Assembly: GCA_965224575.1 (NCBI GenBank)
Contig: CBDCZQ010000006.1
Span: 434,001-498,000 of the forward strand
Source of the DNA: QPIN01 sp965224575
GTDB lineage: Bacteria > Pseudomonadota > Gammaproteobacteria > Methylococcales > Methylomonadaceae
Length of the DNA: 64,000 nucleotides
Direction of reading: 5' to 3'
Position numbers and translations under genes: made by a program
Notes under the pieces: model-generated
The model's database searches: none
What the model was told of the DNA's origin: nothing
What the model saw: the letters and a program-made list of their open reading frames with translations, nothing else
Shown here: positions 42,508 to 51,838 of the stretch, piece by piece
Numbering within the stretch: the first letter of the stretch is position 1
Layout of the letters: the number at the start of each line of letters is the position of its first letter

Positions 42508-44829
42508 CTAATCTAATAAATCCAGAATATCCTGAGCAGCAAGCTTTTGCTCATCATTTCCTTTCTCAAATGCTTCTTGTGCAATTGCTTTAGCTGCATC
42601 ATAATCACCCATGTCAATATATGCTTTTGCTAAATCAATTTTAGTTTCCATTTCATCCATATCAGTTAAATCTAAAACACCTTGTTCTGAATCTTTTTCT
42701 GATAATTTATCAAAATCAAAATCAAATGTCTCAAACTCTTCAGTTATTTTACTATCCTTGCCGCCATCCGTTGAATTAGAATCATTAACTTGGAATTCAC
42801 TTAAATCAAAATCTATATTATTTGCATCATCTTCGTTAGAATTTTCTTTCTCTAGCTTTTGATCTTTCTCATCTTCGTCAAAAATAGATAAATCAAATTC
42901 CATTTCATTTTTATTACCTTCTAAAGTTTCTTCCTCTGTTATTTTATTAGTATTGCTATCAGAATCATCATCTATATCATTTTTTGTAACAATGTTTTCA
43001 CCCGATGAAGACTTCACGTCTAACTCATCACCCATTTCTACAACTTTTGACCAAAATGATTGATCCTTATTTTTTCCAGATTTTTCTAGTTCTATTACAT
43101 ACTTTTCAAAACCACTTTTATTTTCATGAGCATGAAATATTTCTAATAACTTTAGCTTACACTCATCTCTTTCAGGCTGATCGACAATTGCCTGACGCAT
43201 TAATTCTTCTGCTTGTTGATATCGTCCATATGCCAAATAAACATCCGCCTCTAAAACAGGATCAACATCCTCACTTAGATCTTTATCAAAAGTATGAAAA
43301 TCACTTGATGAAAATTCATTCAAAAAAGAACTATCTTCCAAAGGGTCTTCAAGAGAAGGCATTTTATCAGAAGAAGAATCTGACTCTTCTTCATCACCTA
43401 AAGAATCAAGAGGGATAATTTCACTCGCGGATGCAAATATGCTGTCATCATCTATAGCATCTTCATCCTCTTCTCTTCCTTTACGCCATAATGCCCAGCC
43501 AAGCAACCCTAAAATAGGAAATACTATTGCACTTAACATAGGGGTAGAGAGCGTTTCTTTTTCTGGTGAAACTGATTCAGTCTCTACTTTTGTATCTTCA
43601 TCTTTTACTTGGTCATTAACTATTGGTGCTTCTTTAACAACCGGCTCCGTATCCTTAGCAGTAGTTACTGGCTCTTCTTTAGGCTCAATTTTTTTGTCAG
43701 AACCTTCAGCTTGTTTCACTTCTATTTCAGAGGTGTTTTTTACTTTATTCTGATTTTGTAAGGCAGCAATTTGCTCATCTTTCAAAACCAGCATTTTTTG
43801 CACCATTGCTAATTGCTGCTCCAATTTTTCCATTTTGGCTTGCATTGCAAAACTATCTTCAGAACTTAAAGAAGGTAAATCAGTTTGTTTTACTTTTGTT
43901 CCATTACTTTGCGGATCTACATTTGCATCATTTTGGGATACAACAACTGTCGTATCAGCAACTTGTTCTTCAGTTGGTGCTGTTAATTCTACTTGTGCAT
44001 GAATACCTTTAGTTTTATCTAAATTAGCTTGTAAATTAGTATTTACAACACCCGTCCATTGATCAGTCTGAGCTTTAAAGGCTAACTGTGCATCGTCTTT
44101 AGATAAACTTAGAATTACTTCTTTTTCTGGTATTTTAAGAGTTTTACCCGCTTCTAAAGCATTAACATTATCTTTATAAAACGCATTTGGATTAGCCTTA
44201 AATATAGCCATCATCATCTGCGCCCTTGTAACGTCGCTGTATGTATTCGTCTTATCCGCAACCTTCCACAATGAATCATTTCTTCTAGTAGGCCCATATT
44301 CTCCATTAGAGAATGTATCCTTCACTATTTTTTTTGATTTTTGAGTATTAACTTTAGCTATCGTTGTATTTTTAGCTGGTTTTGCTTCTACCACCTCATT
44401 TGGTTTTTGTACAACAGGTATGACTGCTTGTGTATATGCAACGGGAGGATCAACCAACACAGTAAATTCTCGATAAAGATTTCCTTTATCCCAACTTACT
44501 TCTACCAAAAAATCTAAAAATGGTTCTCTTAACGCTTCTTTGGAACTAACCTTAATAATGGTTGATCCATCTGCAGCTTTAATAGTTTGGAATTTTATTT
44601 TTGAAAGAAAATAATTCCAGGGAACACCTGCTTCATCAAACTTTTCAGGCGGTGCGAGTTTCACATTAATATCTGAAACATTTTCTCCCGCAGAAACAAA
44701 CAATGCAATTTCAGCATCAAGGTTCTGATTAAGTGCAGAGTGCAATTTAATATCGCCAATTCCTAATGGAAATGCACTCACCGGTGCCAGCAACGAAATA
44801 GCCGTTATTGTTTTAGTTAAATTGCGCAC
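42508..44829 (-). CDS. fimV: Polar landmark protein FimV/HubP
   Basis: A 773-residue protein. A signal peptide (~1-22) leads to the FimV N-terminal domain (LGIGDIKLHSALNQNLDAEI), a LysM peptidoglycan-binding domain (~185-235), a coiled coil (~330-362), one membrane helix (~430-448), and a long acidic cytoplasmic tail with TPR-like helices and the FimV C-terminal domain (ETKIDLAKAYIDMGDYDAAK, ~718). In Vibrio, HubP recruits ParA-type ATPases for chromosome, chemotaxis and flagellar polarity; parA and flhF/flhG are in this window. It lies between asd and the flagellar block, as in Pseudomonas. Confidence 0.94.
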   Translation of the reverse strand: MRNLTKTITAISLLAPVSAFPLGIGDIKLHSALNQNLDAEIALFVSAGENVSDINVKLAPPEKFDEAGVPWNYFLSKIKFQTIKAADGSTIIKVSSKEALREPFLDFLVEVSWDKGNLYREFTVLVDPPVAYTQAVIPVVQKPNEVVEAKPAKNTTIAKVNTQKSKKIVKDTFSNGEYGPTRRNDSLWKVADKTNTYSDVTRAQMMMAIFKANPNAFYKDNVNALEAGKTLKIPEKEVILSLSKDDAQLAFKAQTDQWTGVVNTNLQANLDKTKGIHAQVELTAPTEEQVADTTVVVSQNDANVDPQSNGTKVKQTDLPSLSSEDSFAMQAKMEKLEQQLAMVQKMLVLKDEQIAALQNQNKVKNTSEIEVKQAEGSDKKIEPKEEPVTTAKDTEPVVKEAPIVNDQVKDEDTKVETESVSPEKETLSTPMLSAIVFPILGLLGWALWRKGREEDEDAIDDDSIFASASEIIPLDSLGDEEESDSSSDKMPSLEDPLEDSSFLNEFSSSDFHTFDKDLSEDVDPVLEADVYLAYGRYQQAEELMRQAIVDQPERDECKLKLLEIFHAHENKSGFEKYVIELEKSGKNKDQSFWSKVVEMGDELDVKSSSGENIVTKNDIDDDSDSNTNKITEEETLEGNKNEMEFDLSIFDEDEKDQKLEKENSNEDDANNIDFDLSEFQVNDSNSTDGGKDSKITEEFETFDFDFDKLSEKDSEQGVLDLTDMDEMETKIDLAKAYIDMGDYDAAKAIAQEAFEKGNDEQKLAAQDILDLLD

Positions 44830-44899
44830 AAGTTTCTCCTTTACAATTTTTTACCACAGTGTTATACCAAGTTGAATCATATTTATGTTTAATCTTAGA

Positions 44900-45922
44900 C
44901 TAGATGTATTTTTTTACCAGCTCTTCAGCTATTTGAATGCTATTTAATGCAGCACCTTTACGTACATTATCCCCTACCACCCACAAATCAATACCTCTAG
45001 GATGTGAAATATCTTCTCTAATACGCCCGACAAAAACGTCATCATTCCCAGAGGATTCAGTCACTGCAGTTGGATAACCACCATCAACACGTTCATCCAA
45101 TACTGTGATGCCTTGCGCATTTTTCAACAATTCTCGAACAGTTTTTACATCAATCTTCTCACGAGTTTCTATATGTACAGCTTCAGAATGTCCATAAAAA
45201 ACAGGGACACGCACAGCAGTTGGGTTAACTTTAATAGACTCATCAGAAAATATTTTTTTTGTTTCCCACACCATTTTCATTTCTTCTTTGGTATACCCGT
45301 TATCCATAAAAACATCTATTTGCGGCAATACATTAAATGCAATTTGTTTAGGATAAACTTTTGGAGTAATGGGCTTCCCATTCAATAGTTTGGCGGTTTG
45401 AGAAACCACCTCTTCTATTGCTTCCTTCCCTGTTCCAGAAACTGCCTGATAAGTACAAACGTTGATACGCTCTATACCTACAGCATCATAAATAGGTTTT
45501 AATGCAACCAGCATCTGAATCGTAGAACAATTTGGGTTTGCAATAATCCCGCGGGCTTTATATTCTGCAATTTTTTCTGGGTTCACCTCAGGTACAATTA
45601 AAGGAATATCATCGTCATACCTAAATTCTGATGTATTATCAATGACTACACAATTAGCGGCGGCGGCTTTAGGCCCATATTCCTTTGATATTGAGGCACC
45701 CGCAGAAAACAACCCGATTTGAACTTTAGAAAAATCAAATTCAGCTAAGTCTTTAACAACTAAATTCTTTCCTTTAAAAGGGATTCGTTTTCCAACTGAG
45801 CGACTACTTGCCAAAGCATACACTTCACCTATTGGGAAGTTACGCTCTTCCAAAATTGACAACATTGCTTCACCTACTGCTCCAGTAGCGCCTACGACGG
45901 CCACATCATAATTTTTTGACAC
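44900..45922 (-). CDS. asd: Aspartate-semialdehyde dehydrogenase
   Basis: A 340-residue enzyme that reduces aspartyl phosphate with NADPH for lysine, methionine and threonine synthesis. The dinucleotide-binding VVGATGAVGEAML is at the N-terminus; the catalytic Cys is C132 in IIANPNCSTIQM; the later GHSEAVHIETREKI carries the active-site His. Its position beside fimV is conserved in Pseudomonas. It is the longer-group ASADH typical of many gammaproteobacteria. Confidence 0.97.
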   Translation of the reverse strand: MSKNYDVAVVGATGAVGEAMLSILEERNFPIGEVYALASSRSVGKRIPFKGKNLVVKDLAEFDFSKVQIGLFSAGASISKEYGPKAAAANCVVIDNTSEFRYDDDIPLIVPEVNPEKIAEYKARGIIANPNCSTIQMLVALKPIYDAVGIERINVCTYQAVSGTGKEAIEEVVSQTAKLLNGKPITPKVYPKQIAFNVLPQIDVFMDNGYTKEEMKMVWETKKIFSDESIKVNPTAVRVPVFYGHSEAVHIETREKIDVKTVRELLKNAQGITVLDERVDGGYPTAVTESSGNDDVFVGRIREDISHPRGIDLWVVGDNVRKGAALNSIQIAEELVKKYI

Positions 45923-45960
45923 TCACTTCCCTCTAACTAAATTCAATATGCCTAATAACA

Positions 45961-46599
45961 TCAACCTAAAATTTCAAATATTTTCTTAGTAATATCGCTT
46001 ACATTACCTACCCCTGTAATAGAACTAAACTTCACTGTTTGTTCTTTCGCAGAATAAAAGTCAACTAATGGTTTTGTTTGCTGATGATAGATATCAAGCC
46101 GTTTCTTTACAGTTTCTTCGTTATCATCCTCTCTCTGCATTAATGGTTCTCCAGTGAGATCATCCATGCCTTCCTGCTTAGGTTTTTTAAATTCAATATG
46201 ATAGGTACGCCCGGAGGCTAGATGTACTCTTCTCCCTGCCATTCGATTGATGATTTCTGCATCTTCTACTGCAATTTCGATCACGTGATCAATCTCGACT
46301 TGCATTTCAATCAAGCCTTCTGCCTGAGCAATTGTCCGTGGAAACCCATCAAGTAAGAACCCATTTTTACAATCTGGTAGAGCAATACGCTCTTTAATTA
46401 AACCTAAAATAATTTCATCGGAGACCAGCCCCCCTCCATCCATCACTTTTTTTGCATCTATACCTAATGGTGTTCCTGCTTTTACAGCAACCCTTAACAT
46501 GTCTCCTGTGGAAATCTGGGGAACCCCATATTTTCCTGTGATGAACTGTGCCTGTGTTCCCTTTCCTGACCCAGGACTACCTAAAAGAATGATACGCAT
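45961..46599 (-). CDS. adk: Adenylate kinase
   Basis: A 212-residue long-form adenylate kinase. The P-loop is GSPGSGKGTQ (7-16), followed by ISTGDMLR and the LDGFPRT segment. The LID region (~120-165) lacks the four Cys of zinc-binding forms. It interconverts ATP+AMP and two ADP. It is followed 38 bases later by asd on the same strand. Confidence 0.97.
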   Translation of the reverse strand: MRIILLGSPGSGKGTQAQFITGKYGVPQISTGDMLRVAVKAGTPLGIDAKKVMDGGGLVSDEIILGLIKERIALPDCKNGFLLDGFPRTIAQAEGLIEMQVEIDHVIEIAVEDAEIINRMAGRRVHLASGRTYHIEFKKPKQEGMDDLTGEPLMQREDDNEETVKKRLDIYHQQTKPLVDFYSAKEQTVKFSSITGVGNVSDITKKIFEILG

Positions 46600-47013
46600 A
46601 AAATAACTCCAAAATACAAAATGATAATTAATTAAAAATAATTATTTGCTTAAAGAAAAGATCAAAAAATTAAATAATTATATTATTCTATCTTAATTAC
46701 CGTTCACATGTATTTAGAGCCTCCTCCCACATTAATAAACTTCCTTCTATTAACTGATTCTATATTCAAATATTTTATTTACCCAAACTTTAAGAGAAAT
46801 AATCTTGTAAAAAAAATAAATTTCTTTACTATTAAACGATTTTTCCAATGAATTAAAAATGAATTCAAAAAGAAATTCTCGCTATGTATTTACGATCCGT
46901 TCAGTTAAAAGCAATCACTTTTCGCCAATTCGACCGGAAAGGCCAAGCATTCCAGAGCCTTATCAACCCTGAACGACTCTCTTCAGTTTCGTTCTAATAG
47001 CCATTATTTTCAT
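46600..47013. other. Divergent intergenic region between adk and DUF1415
   Basis: 414 bases, mostly very AT-rich. The right quarter is less AT-rich and holds a possible 37-codon ORF (46884-46997), listed separately. No terminator or repeat was seen. Promoters for adk and the DUF1415 gene should lie here but were not resolved. Confidence 0.5.
46884..46997 (+). CDS. Possible small ORF (37 aa)
   Basis: A 37-residue frame with the basic core KAITFRQFDRKGQAFQSL. Its base composition is richer in G+C than its flanks, which is why it stands out. The ribosome site is weak. It ends 16 bases before the DUF1415 gene and could be a leader peptide, a small protein, or chance. No family is recognised. Confidence 0.25.
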   Translation: MYLRSVQLKAITFRQFDRKGQAFQSLINPERLSSVSF

Positions 47014-47559
47014 ATGACCAGAGAAAAAATTGTAAACCAGACCAAGATCTGGCTCACATCATTTATCATCCCTTATAATATTTGCCCTTTTGCCAGCCAG
47101 GTTAATCAGCAGGGAAAAATCCATTATTCCGTAATTGAATCAAAAAAAATTGATCAATGCCTAGAAGCTATTTTTACCGAATATCAAAGATTAGACATTC
47201 AACATGAAATTGAAACAACTTTGGTTATTTTCCCACATCAATTTCCCTTATTTATCGATTATCTTGATTTTCTTGACTTAGCAGAATCTCTTTTAATTGA
47301 TCAAAATTATGAAGGTGTCTATCAATTAGCTAGCTTTCACCCTAATTATTGTTTTAAAGGGGAAGATATATCTGACCCTGCTAATTATACAAACCGTTCC
47401 CCTTACCCAATGTTACATTTAATTAGAGAATCTAGTTTAGAACTGGCTTTGCAATCTTATCCAAACCCTGAATTAATTCCAGAAAGAAATATCAAACTCA
47501 CTAGGGAACTGGGGCTCCAAAAAATTCAGGCGATATTAAATAATATAAAACAAAGATAA
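47014..47559 (+). CDS. DUF1415 family protein
   Basis: A 181-residue protein with the DUF1415 motifs: NICPFASQV near the start (a conserved Cys-Pro), and FHPNYCFKGEDISDPANYTN followed by RSPYPMLHLIRESS. The family is common in gamma- and betaproteobacteria with no assigned function; the conserved Cys and His suggest a catalytic or metal role. It stands alone, facing right. Confidence 0.92.
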   Translation: MTREKIVNQTKIWLTSFIIPYNICPFASQVNQQGKIHYSVIESKKIDQCLEAIFTEYQRLDIQHEIETTLVIFPHQFPLFIDYLDFLDLAESLLIDQNYEGVYQLASFHPNYCFKGEDISDPANYTNRSPYPMLHLIRESSLELALQSYPNPELIPERNIKLTRELGLQKIQAILNNIKQR

Positions 47560-48406
47560 CTAACCCGCTAAGCCAAATTTCATTAAAATCATACATTTTA
47601 AATACACAATAAATCAAGCATACTTTATGCCAAGTTTCTACCTGTACCTTATATCAATAATCTAAAAGAAAAAAAGATCCTAATGTAAAGACTTTCCGAA
47701 TTAACCTTATTAATTAAGTACTCAGCCTATTAAACCTGTCTCCGTACAGAGACATAAGGACCAAGATCCTAACGCCTATCGTCTACCTCTATTTCATAAC
47801 CCCTTGTATTTGATATTGGCTATTCTTAAGTTAATCATAACTAGCCTAAAAAAATAATCTCTAACGTACTGAAAACAAATACTTATAAATATTCAGGTAG
47901 CAATTAGTAACAATATTAGCTCGTCTATCTAGAGCCCTAACCTTAAACTTAGAAAAATCAGTTGAACGCTATATTTTTATCCAAACCGTTGAATATTGAG
48001 CGCCCTTAAATTTGTAAGCACAAACCCATTTGGTAATAACACTAAATAAAAAGATATTTCCTTCTAGTCGTGCAAAAGAATGCGGGGCCTGTTATCCAGA
48101 CTGTCTCAATTTGGTAACAATCATTTCTTTAGAAAATAAAAGCAGGAAAAGCTCTATTCATTAAAACTTTTAAATTATATTTCGTGCGGTCACAAATGCT
48201 ATAATTTATATCGTATTGATTTTTGTCGATAGTAACGAAGTATGGACACAGAAGGCAGAGCAACGCATGAAGCAGTGCTGAGGTGCTTAAAAGGCACATA
48301 GCAAACTACGCAATCATTTTAGCAGCTCAGCTTACTGGGAAAAATTGACCGTTAGAAATCCGCATCTGTAACCGCGCGAGTATATTGCCTTACTCTTGAA
48401 TATTGG
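47560..48406. other. Large intergenic region, no gene found
   Basis: 847 bases without a supported gene. The left two thirds are AT-rich with stops in all frames. The right end (48240-48330) contains a segment related to the inverted-repeat element at 24.5 kb. A small GTCTC/GAGAC hairpin near 47738 has no terminator tail. No tRNA-like cloverleaf was found. It could be a graveyard of decayed mobile DNA or carry an unrecognised small RNA. Confidence 0.45.
48240..48330. repeat. Degenerate relative of the inverted-repeat element
   Basis: GGCACATAGCAAACTACGCAA at 48293-48313 matches 18 of 21 bases of the loop in the 24.5-kb element. The flanks show only weak pairing, so this copy looks decayed. 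No coding frame is present. Confidence 0.5.
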
Positions 48407-49243
48407 TTATTCATCTTTTTGAGCAACTTTTATTTCTTCTGTATTTAAATTTTCGGTTTTATCAATGTCCTTACTAGTATCAGAAGATACTTCCGGCTCT
48501 ATTGTCCTAATCACATTCCCTTCCACATCATAAACCACACCATCAACCTCATTTTCAAACTGTTTTTTCTCCTTTTTACGAATAACATTTCCTTCCACAT
48601 CATATCTCACCACACTTTCATCTATGACTTCCGGCTCAGGTTCAGCAGTCACTTTTTCCATAAAATCAGTAAACCACTGAGTATCTTTTACTCCAGCAAG
48701 GTCTGTATCACTAAGAATATCTTCGGCAGCTGGCAAACTTCCACATTCCTTTGATAACTCGAATGCTTCGATGCAAGCATCCTCTTGCCCACGCAACCCA
48801 TAAATACACGCTAAGTTATAGGCAGCACTTCCCCGCTGAATACGCTCTGCATTCTCAAAAAACTCTCCAGCCAAATCATAAAGCTCATCATCAGCACTAA
48901 TTTGCATAATACGAGCTAAATCCATATAGGCTACACCACCATCAATCGCAGCACCTAGGTGGTTTGGCGTGACTAATAAACAAAAATTAAATTTAGAGAT
49001 CGCCTCTAAATAAAGCTTAACAGCGTCCTCTTCTTTAGTTTTAGCTTGATGTAAAAGAGCAAAACCCCAATTAAATAGAGCCTCACCTGTAACCAGGTCT
49101 CCTTTTACTACATCTGCAAAACCTTGGTATGCGCTTATATATAGCTGGTCTGCTTTTGCCCCTTCATTTGATCGAGCGTTTGTCGTTTGTTTAATTGATG
49201 CTTTTAAAGTTGATTTTTTATTGATTCCACCAAACAATGCCAT
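48407..49243 (-). CDS. TPR-like repeat protein with YDVEGNVIR motifs
   Basis: A 278-residue cytoplasmic protein. Residues ~30-200 are helical TPR-type repeats (for example GEALFNWGFALLHQAKTKEE and AAYNLACIYGLRGQEDACIE). After a WFTDFM segment, two copies of YDVEGNVIR (~219 and ~239) lie in a charged tail. The TPR part resembles proteins of the 'TPR end-of-group' type. No enzyme domain is seen; a scaffold role is likely but unproven. Confidence 0.7.
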   Translation of the reverse strand: MALFGGINKKSTLKASIKQTTNARSNEGAKADQLYISAYQGFADVVKGDLVTGEALFNWGFALLHQAKTKEEDAVKLYLEAISKFNFCLLVTPNHLGAAIDGGVAYMDLARIMQISADDELYDLAGEFFENAERIQRGSAAYNLACIYGLRGQEDACIEAFELSKECGSLPAAEDILSDTDLAGVKDTQWFTDFMEKVTAEPEPEVIDESVVRYDVEGNVIRKKEKKQFENEVDGVVYDVEGNVIRTIEPEVSSDTSKDIDKTENLNTEEIKVAQKDE

Positions 49244-49319
49244 TAATTTCTGCCTCTTTAAGAGTTTTTTAGGATTATTGGTATAGAATAACAGTTCAAC
49301 TTTACAAGATCATCTATCA

Positions 49320-49604
49320 ATGAGCAAAAAAGAGATAAACTTGGAAACTTCTCAAATTCCATGGCATGAGTTACAACGTTTTTTTGCCAGTGGCATGGCT
49401 ATTTATATAGCCGAAGATATTGATTTGGTTGAGGTTGCCTATCAATTTTCAATAGATAATAAAACACAAGTAGCACTATGGCTAAAACAAGAAAAAGTTG
49501 CACCAGTTACTGATCAACAGGCATTAAAGTGGTATGAAAAAAATACAACTGTATGGTCTGTGGTTGTAAAACCCTGGGTATTAGTTCAAGAAAAAAATCA
49601 TTGA
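49320..49604 (+). CDS. DUF2288 family protein
   Basis: A 94-residue protein with the DUF2288 pattern: IPWHELQRFFASGMAIYIAE, then DLVEVAYQFSIDNKTQVALW and the C-terminal VVVKPWVLVQEKN. The family is widespread in gammaproteobacteria and cyanobacteria, with unknown function. Its stop overlaps the next ATG (TGATG), so it is coupled to the aspartic protease gene. Confidence 0.9.
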   Translation: MSKKEINLETSQIPWHELQRFFASGMAIYIAEDIDLVEVAYQFSIDNKTQVALWLKQEKVAPVTDQQALKWYEKNTTVWSVVVKPWVLVQEKNH

Positions 49605-50116
49605 TGAACAATAATGATAACAACTCAAAAATAGGACAGGGGATGATTTATCTTGCCTGGTTCATATTTTTAGCACTACTTACTTTTGGCTTCAATAAAT
49701 ACCTTGAACGACAAAACAATCCAAATCAAACTGTTTCTACAAAATGGCAAGATGGTATTGCAGAGGTAAGACTAAAGCAAAACCGCTACGGGCATTATCT
49801 AGCTAAAGGCCAAATCAACCAAGCTCCTGTCACCTTTTTGCTTGATACAGGTGCAACACTTATCAGTATTCCCGAGTCAATTGCACAACAACTGCAACTT
49901 AAAAAAGGCCATCCAGCTCAAAGCAGAACTGCTAATGGAACGATTACTGTCTACGGTACTCGGCTTAGCTCGGTTGGAATTGGTGCTATAGAACTTAATA
50001 ATATCCGCGCGACAATTAACCCTCATATGGAAGGAGATGAAATATTACTAGGAATGAGCTTTATGAAGCACCTAGAAATGACTCAAAAAGGAAAAGAACT
50101 AATTCTTAGATACTAA
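49604..50116 (+). CDS. Membrane-anchored retropepsin-like aspartic protease (TIGR02281)
   Basis: A 170-residue protein with one membrane helix (~14-31) and a clan AA retropepsin domain whose active-site motif is LLDTGAT (D81). The later EILLGMSFMKHLEM is the conserved end of the TIGR02281 family. It should act as a dimer at the membrane, in the periplasm. The open frame reaches back to 49553, but the ATG at 49604 overlaps the DUF2288 stop and gives the usual N-terminus. The substrate is unknown. Confidence 0.9.
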   Translation: MNNNDNNSKIGQGMIYLAWFIFLALLTFGFNKYLERQNNPNQTVSTKWQDGIAEVRLKQNRYGHYLAKGQINQAPVTFLLDTGATLISIPESIAQQLQLKKGHPAQSRTANGTITVYGTRLSSVGIGAIELNNIRATINPHMEGDEILLGMSFMKHLEMTQKGKELILRY

Positions 50117-50118
50117 AA

Positions 50119-50682
50119 ATGAAATCACCTATAATTACACATTTTATTGTACTATTTTCAGCTTTACTTTTTTCAGACACAGCATTTTCTCATGCTGGCT
50201 CTCATGGAAATGATGAATGTATTGTTACAATAGATGGATTTGATATCCGTTTAAATGGCTATCAATTTCAAGGAAAGTTCCCCGATAAACACTATTGCCG
50301 TCATTTCCCATATCTAGGACAGACAATAATTAAAGTTGATTCTAACACTGATGACTTAAGTGGTATGGCTGTGGAATTGCAACTATTAAAGCGTAACTCA
50401 TGGTTAGGGCTACTGCTACAAAAAAAAGATGCTTTTTCTGTGATTCAACACCGCCCACTACAATTTTTTTCTAATCAAGTTGTGTCTATCAGTACTGATT
50501 TAAAAAAAATAGACATCTATGCAATCAAGTTAAAATTACACAACAAAAATGACAAAGTAACTGAACAACAGATTATGTTTGTTGCAGGCCTACCCTTTAC
50601 CAAAGTTCTGGTTGGCATTGCCATTATATTTCTTTTATTTATTATTTTTATTTTTTTCAAACAACTGAAAATTAAACACTAA
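50119..50682 (+). CDS. Exported membrane protein of unknown function
   Basis: A 187-residue protein starting two bases after the protease gene. It has a signal peptide (~1-25, ending AFSHA), an extracytoplasmic domain with two Cys (ECIV and HYCRHF) and a conserved-looking GFDIRLNGYQFQGKFPDKHY, then a C-terminal membrane helix (~163-182) and a short basic tail. I do not recognise the family. The operon context suggests a partner or substrate of the aspartic protease. Confidence 0.75.
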   Translation: MKSPIITHFIVLFSALLFSDTAFSHAGSHGNDECIVTIDGFDIRLNGYQFQGKFPDKHYCRHFPYLGQTIIKVDSNTDDLSGMAVELQLLKRNSWLGLLLQKKDAFSVIQHRPLQFFSNQVVSISTDLKKIDIYAIKLKLHNKNDKVTEQQIMFVAGLPFTKVLVGIAIIFLLFIIFIFFKQLKIKH

Positions 50683-50700
50683 TAACAAAAATTATTTGAA

Positions 50701-50863
50701 CTAGTACATCGTCCATGTTGTTTTACGAATATAAGGAGCGGAGAAATGGTTAGCTGCTAGGCGCACGAGTGAAAGACTAGCAGGCTAACTGAACGAGTGC
50801 AACAACGCAGATGACCTTTTATCAGTTCTTTATATCCGTAAAACAACATGGACGATGTACTAG
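50701..50863. repeat. MITE-like element with perfect 27-bp terminal inverted repeats
   Basis: The outer 27 bases (50701-50727 and 50837-50863, beginning CTAGTACATCGTCCATG) are exact inverted repeats. Imperfect pairing continues inward for ~30 more bases. The centre contains GGCGCACGAGTG and AGCAGGCTAAC. The right end overlaps the stop codon of the pip gene, so the element supplies its final bases. It separates two convergent genes and could also act as a transcript end. Confidence 0.9.
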
Positions 50864-51807
50864 ACCTCTAGCAAAATTTCATCAGTTGCATTGACCAAAG
50901 CATCAATCATTTCTTCTCCACTGGCAATATGCCCTGCGTTGGGCAAAACAACAAACCTGGCCTTGATCAAGTGTTTTGACAAAGAAAAACCGGCTTCCAT
51001 AGGACAAACCAAATCATTTCTCCCGTGTATTATGACTGAAGGAATATGATGCAAGGTATCACATTCATCTAAAATCTGATTTTCTGTAATAAAATATTTG
51101 TGTTTGGCATAATGCAATTCCATTTGCACCTGCTGCAACATTTTTTCTGTCACATGACTTTGTTGTTCATTCTCTTGATAATCTTGCATTAAAGCGACTT
51201 GACCACCCCACTCCATCCAAGCTTTAGTTACACGCCTTTTTGCCAACTCATCATCTCCAAAGACAGCATTGTATAAACTTTTCACTAAATCTGTTGATGT
51301 ATTATCAGATACACTAGCCACTAACTGTTGCCACTTTTCTGGGTAAATAAGCCCAACCCCTTCATTAGCAAACCAGTCCAAATCCTTCTTTCTTGCTAAA
51401 AAAACACCTCGTATAATCATTGCTAACACTTTCTCTGGATGTTGCTGAGCATATAACAAGGTAAGTGTTGCTCCCCAAGACCCTCCAAACAAAATCCATC
51501 GCTTGATTTTCAATTGTTTTCTAATTCGCTCCATATCATCAATTAGATCTTGAGTCGTGTTATGCTCGATTTCACCAAAAGGTACCGATTGTCCGCAACC
51601 CCGTTGGTCCATTAGAATAATATTATATTTTTCGGGATTAAAAAAACACCTATGTCCTGGTTTAGTACCTGAACAAGGCCCGCCATGAAGAAAAATAACC
51701 GGGATTCCTAGTGGATTTCCAGATTGTTCCACATACACTAAATGGACACTGTCCGTTTGCAGATAAAAACTGTTGAAAGATTCTATTTGAGGATAAAGTA
51801 TTTTCAT
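50860..51807 (-). CDS. pip: Proline iminopeptidase
   Basis: A 315-residue alpha/beta hydrolase. The oxyanion HGGPCSGTKPGHRCFF and DQRGCGQS segments are the S33 family signature; the nucleophile Ser lies in FGGSWGATL; the late VIHGRNDLVCP and NAGHIASG carry the catalytic Asp and His. It removes N-terminal proline from peptides in the cytoplasm. It lies 31 bases after the TPR lipoprotein gene and may be read through from the MCE operon. Confidence 0.95.
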   Translation of the reverse strand: MKILYPQIESFNSFYLQTDSVHLVYVEQSGNPLGIPVIFLHGGPCSGTKPGHRCFFNPEKYNIILMDQRGCGQSVPFGEIEHNTTQDLIDDMERIRKQLKIKRWILFGGSWGATLTLLYAQQHPEKVLAMIIRGVFLARKKDLDWFANEGVGLIYPEKWQQLVASVSDNTSTDLVKSLYNAVFGDDELAKRRVTKAWMEWGGQVALMQDYQENEQQSHVTEKMLQQVQMELHYAKHKYFITENQILDECDTLHHIPSVIIHGRNDLVCPMEAGFSLSKHLIKARFVVLPNAGHIASGEEMIDALVNATDEILLEV

Positions 51808-51838
51808 GATTTATAATAAAAAATGAGATCAATTATAA

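Noticed and set aside
47738..47755. Small GTCTC/GAGAC hairpin as a terminator
   Set aside because: The stem is only about five to six pairs and no T-tract follows.
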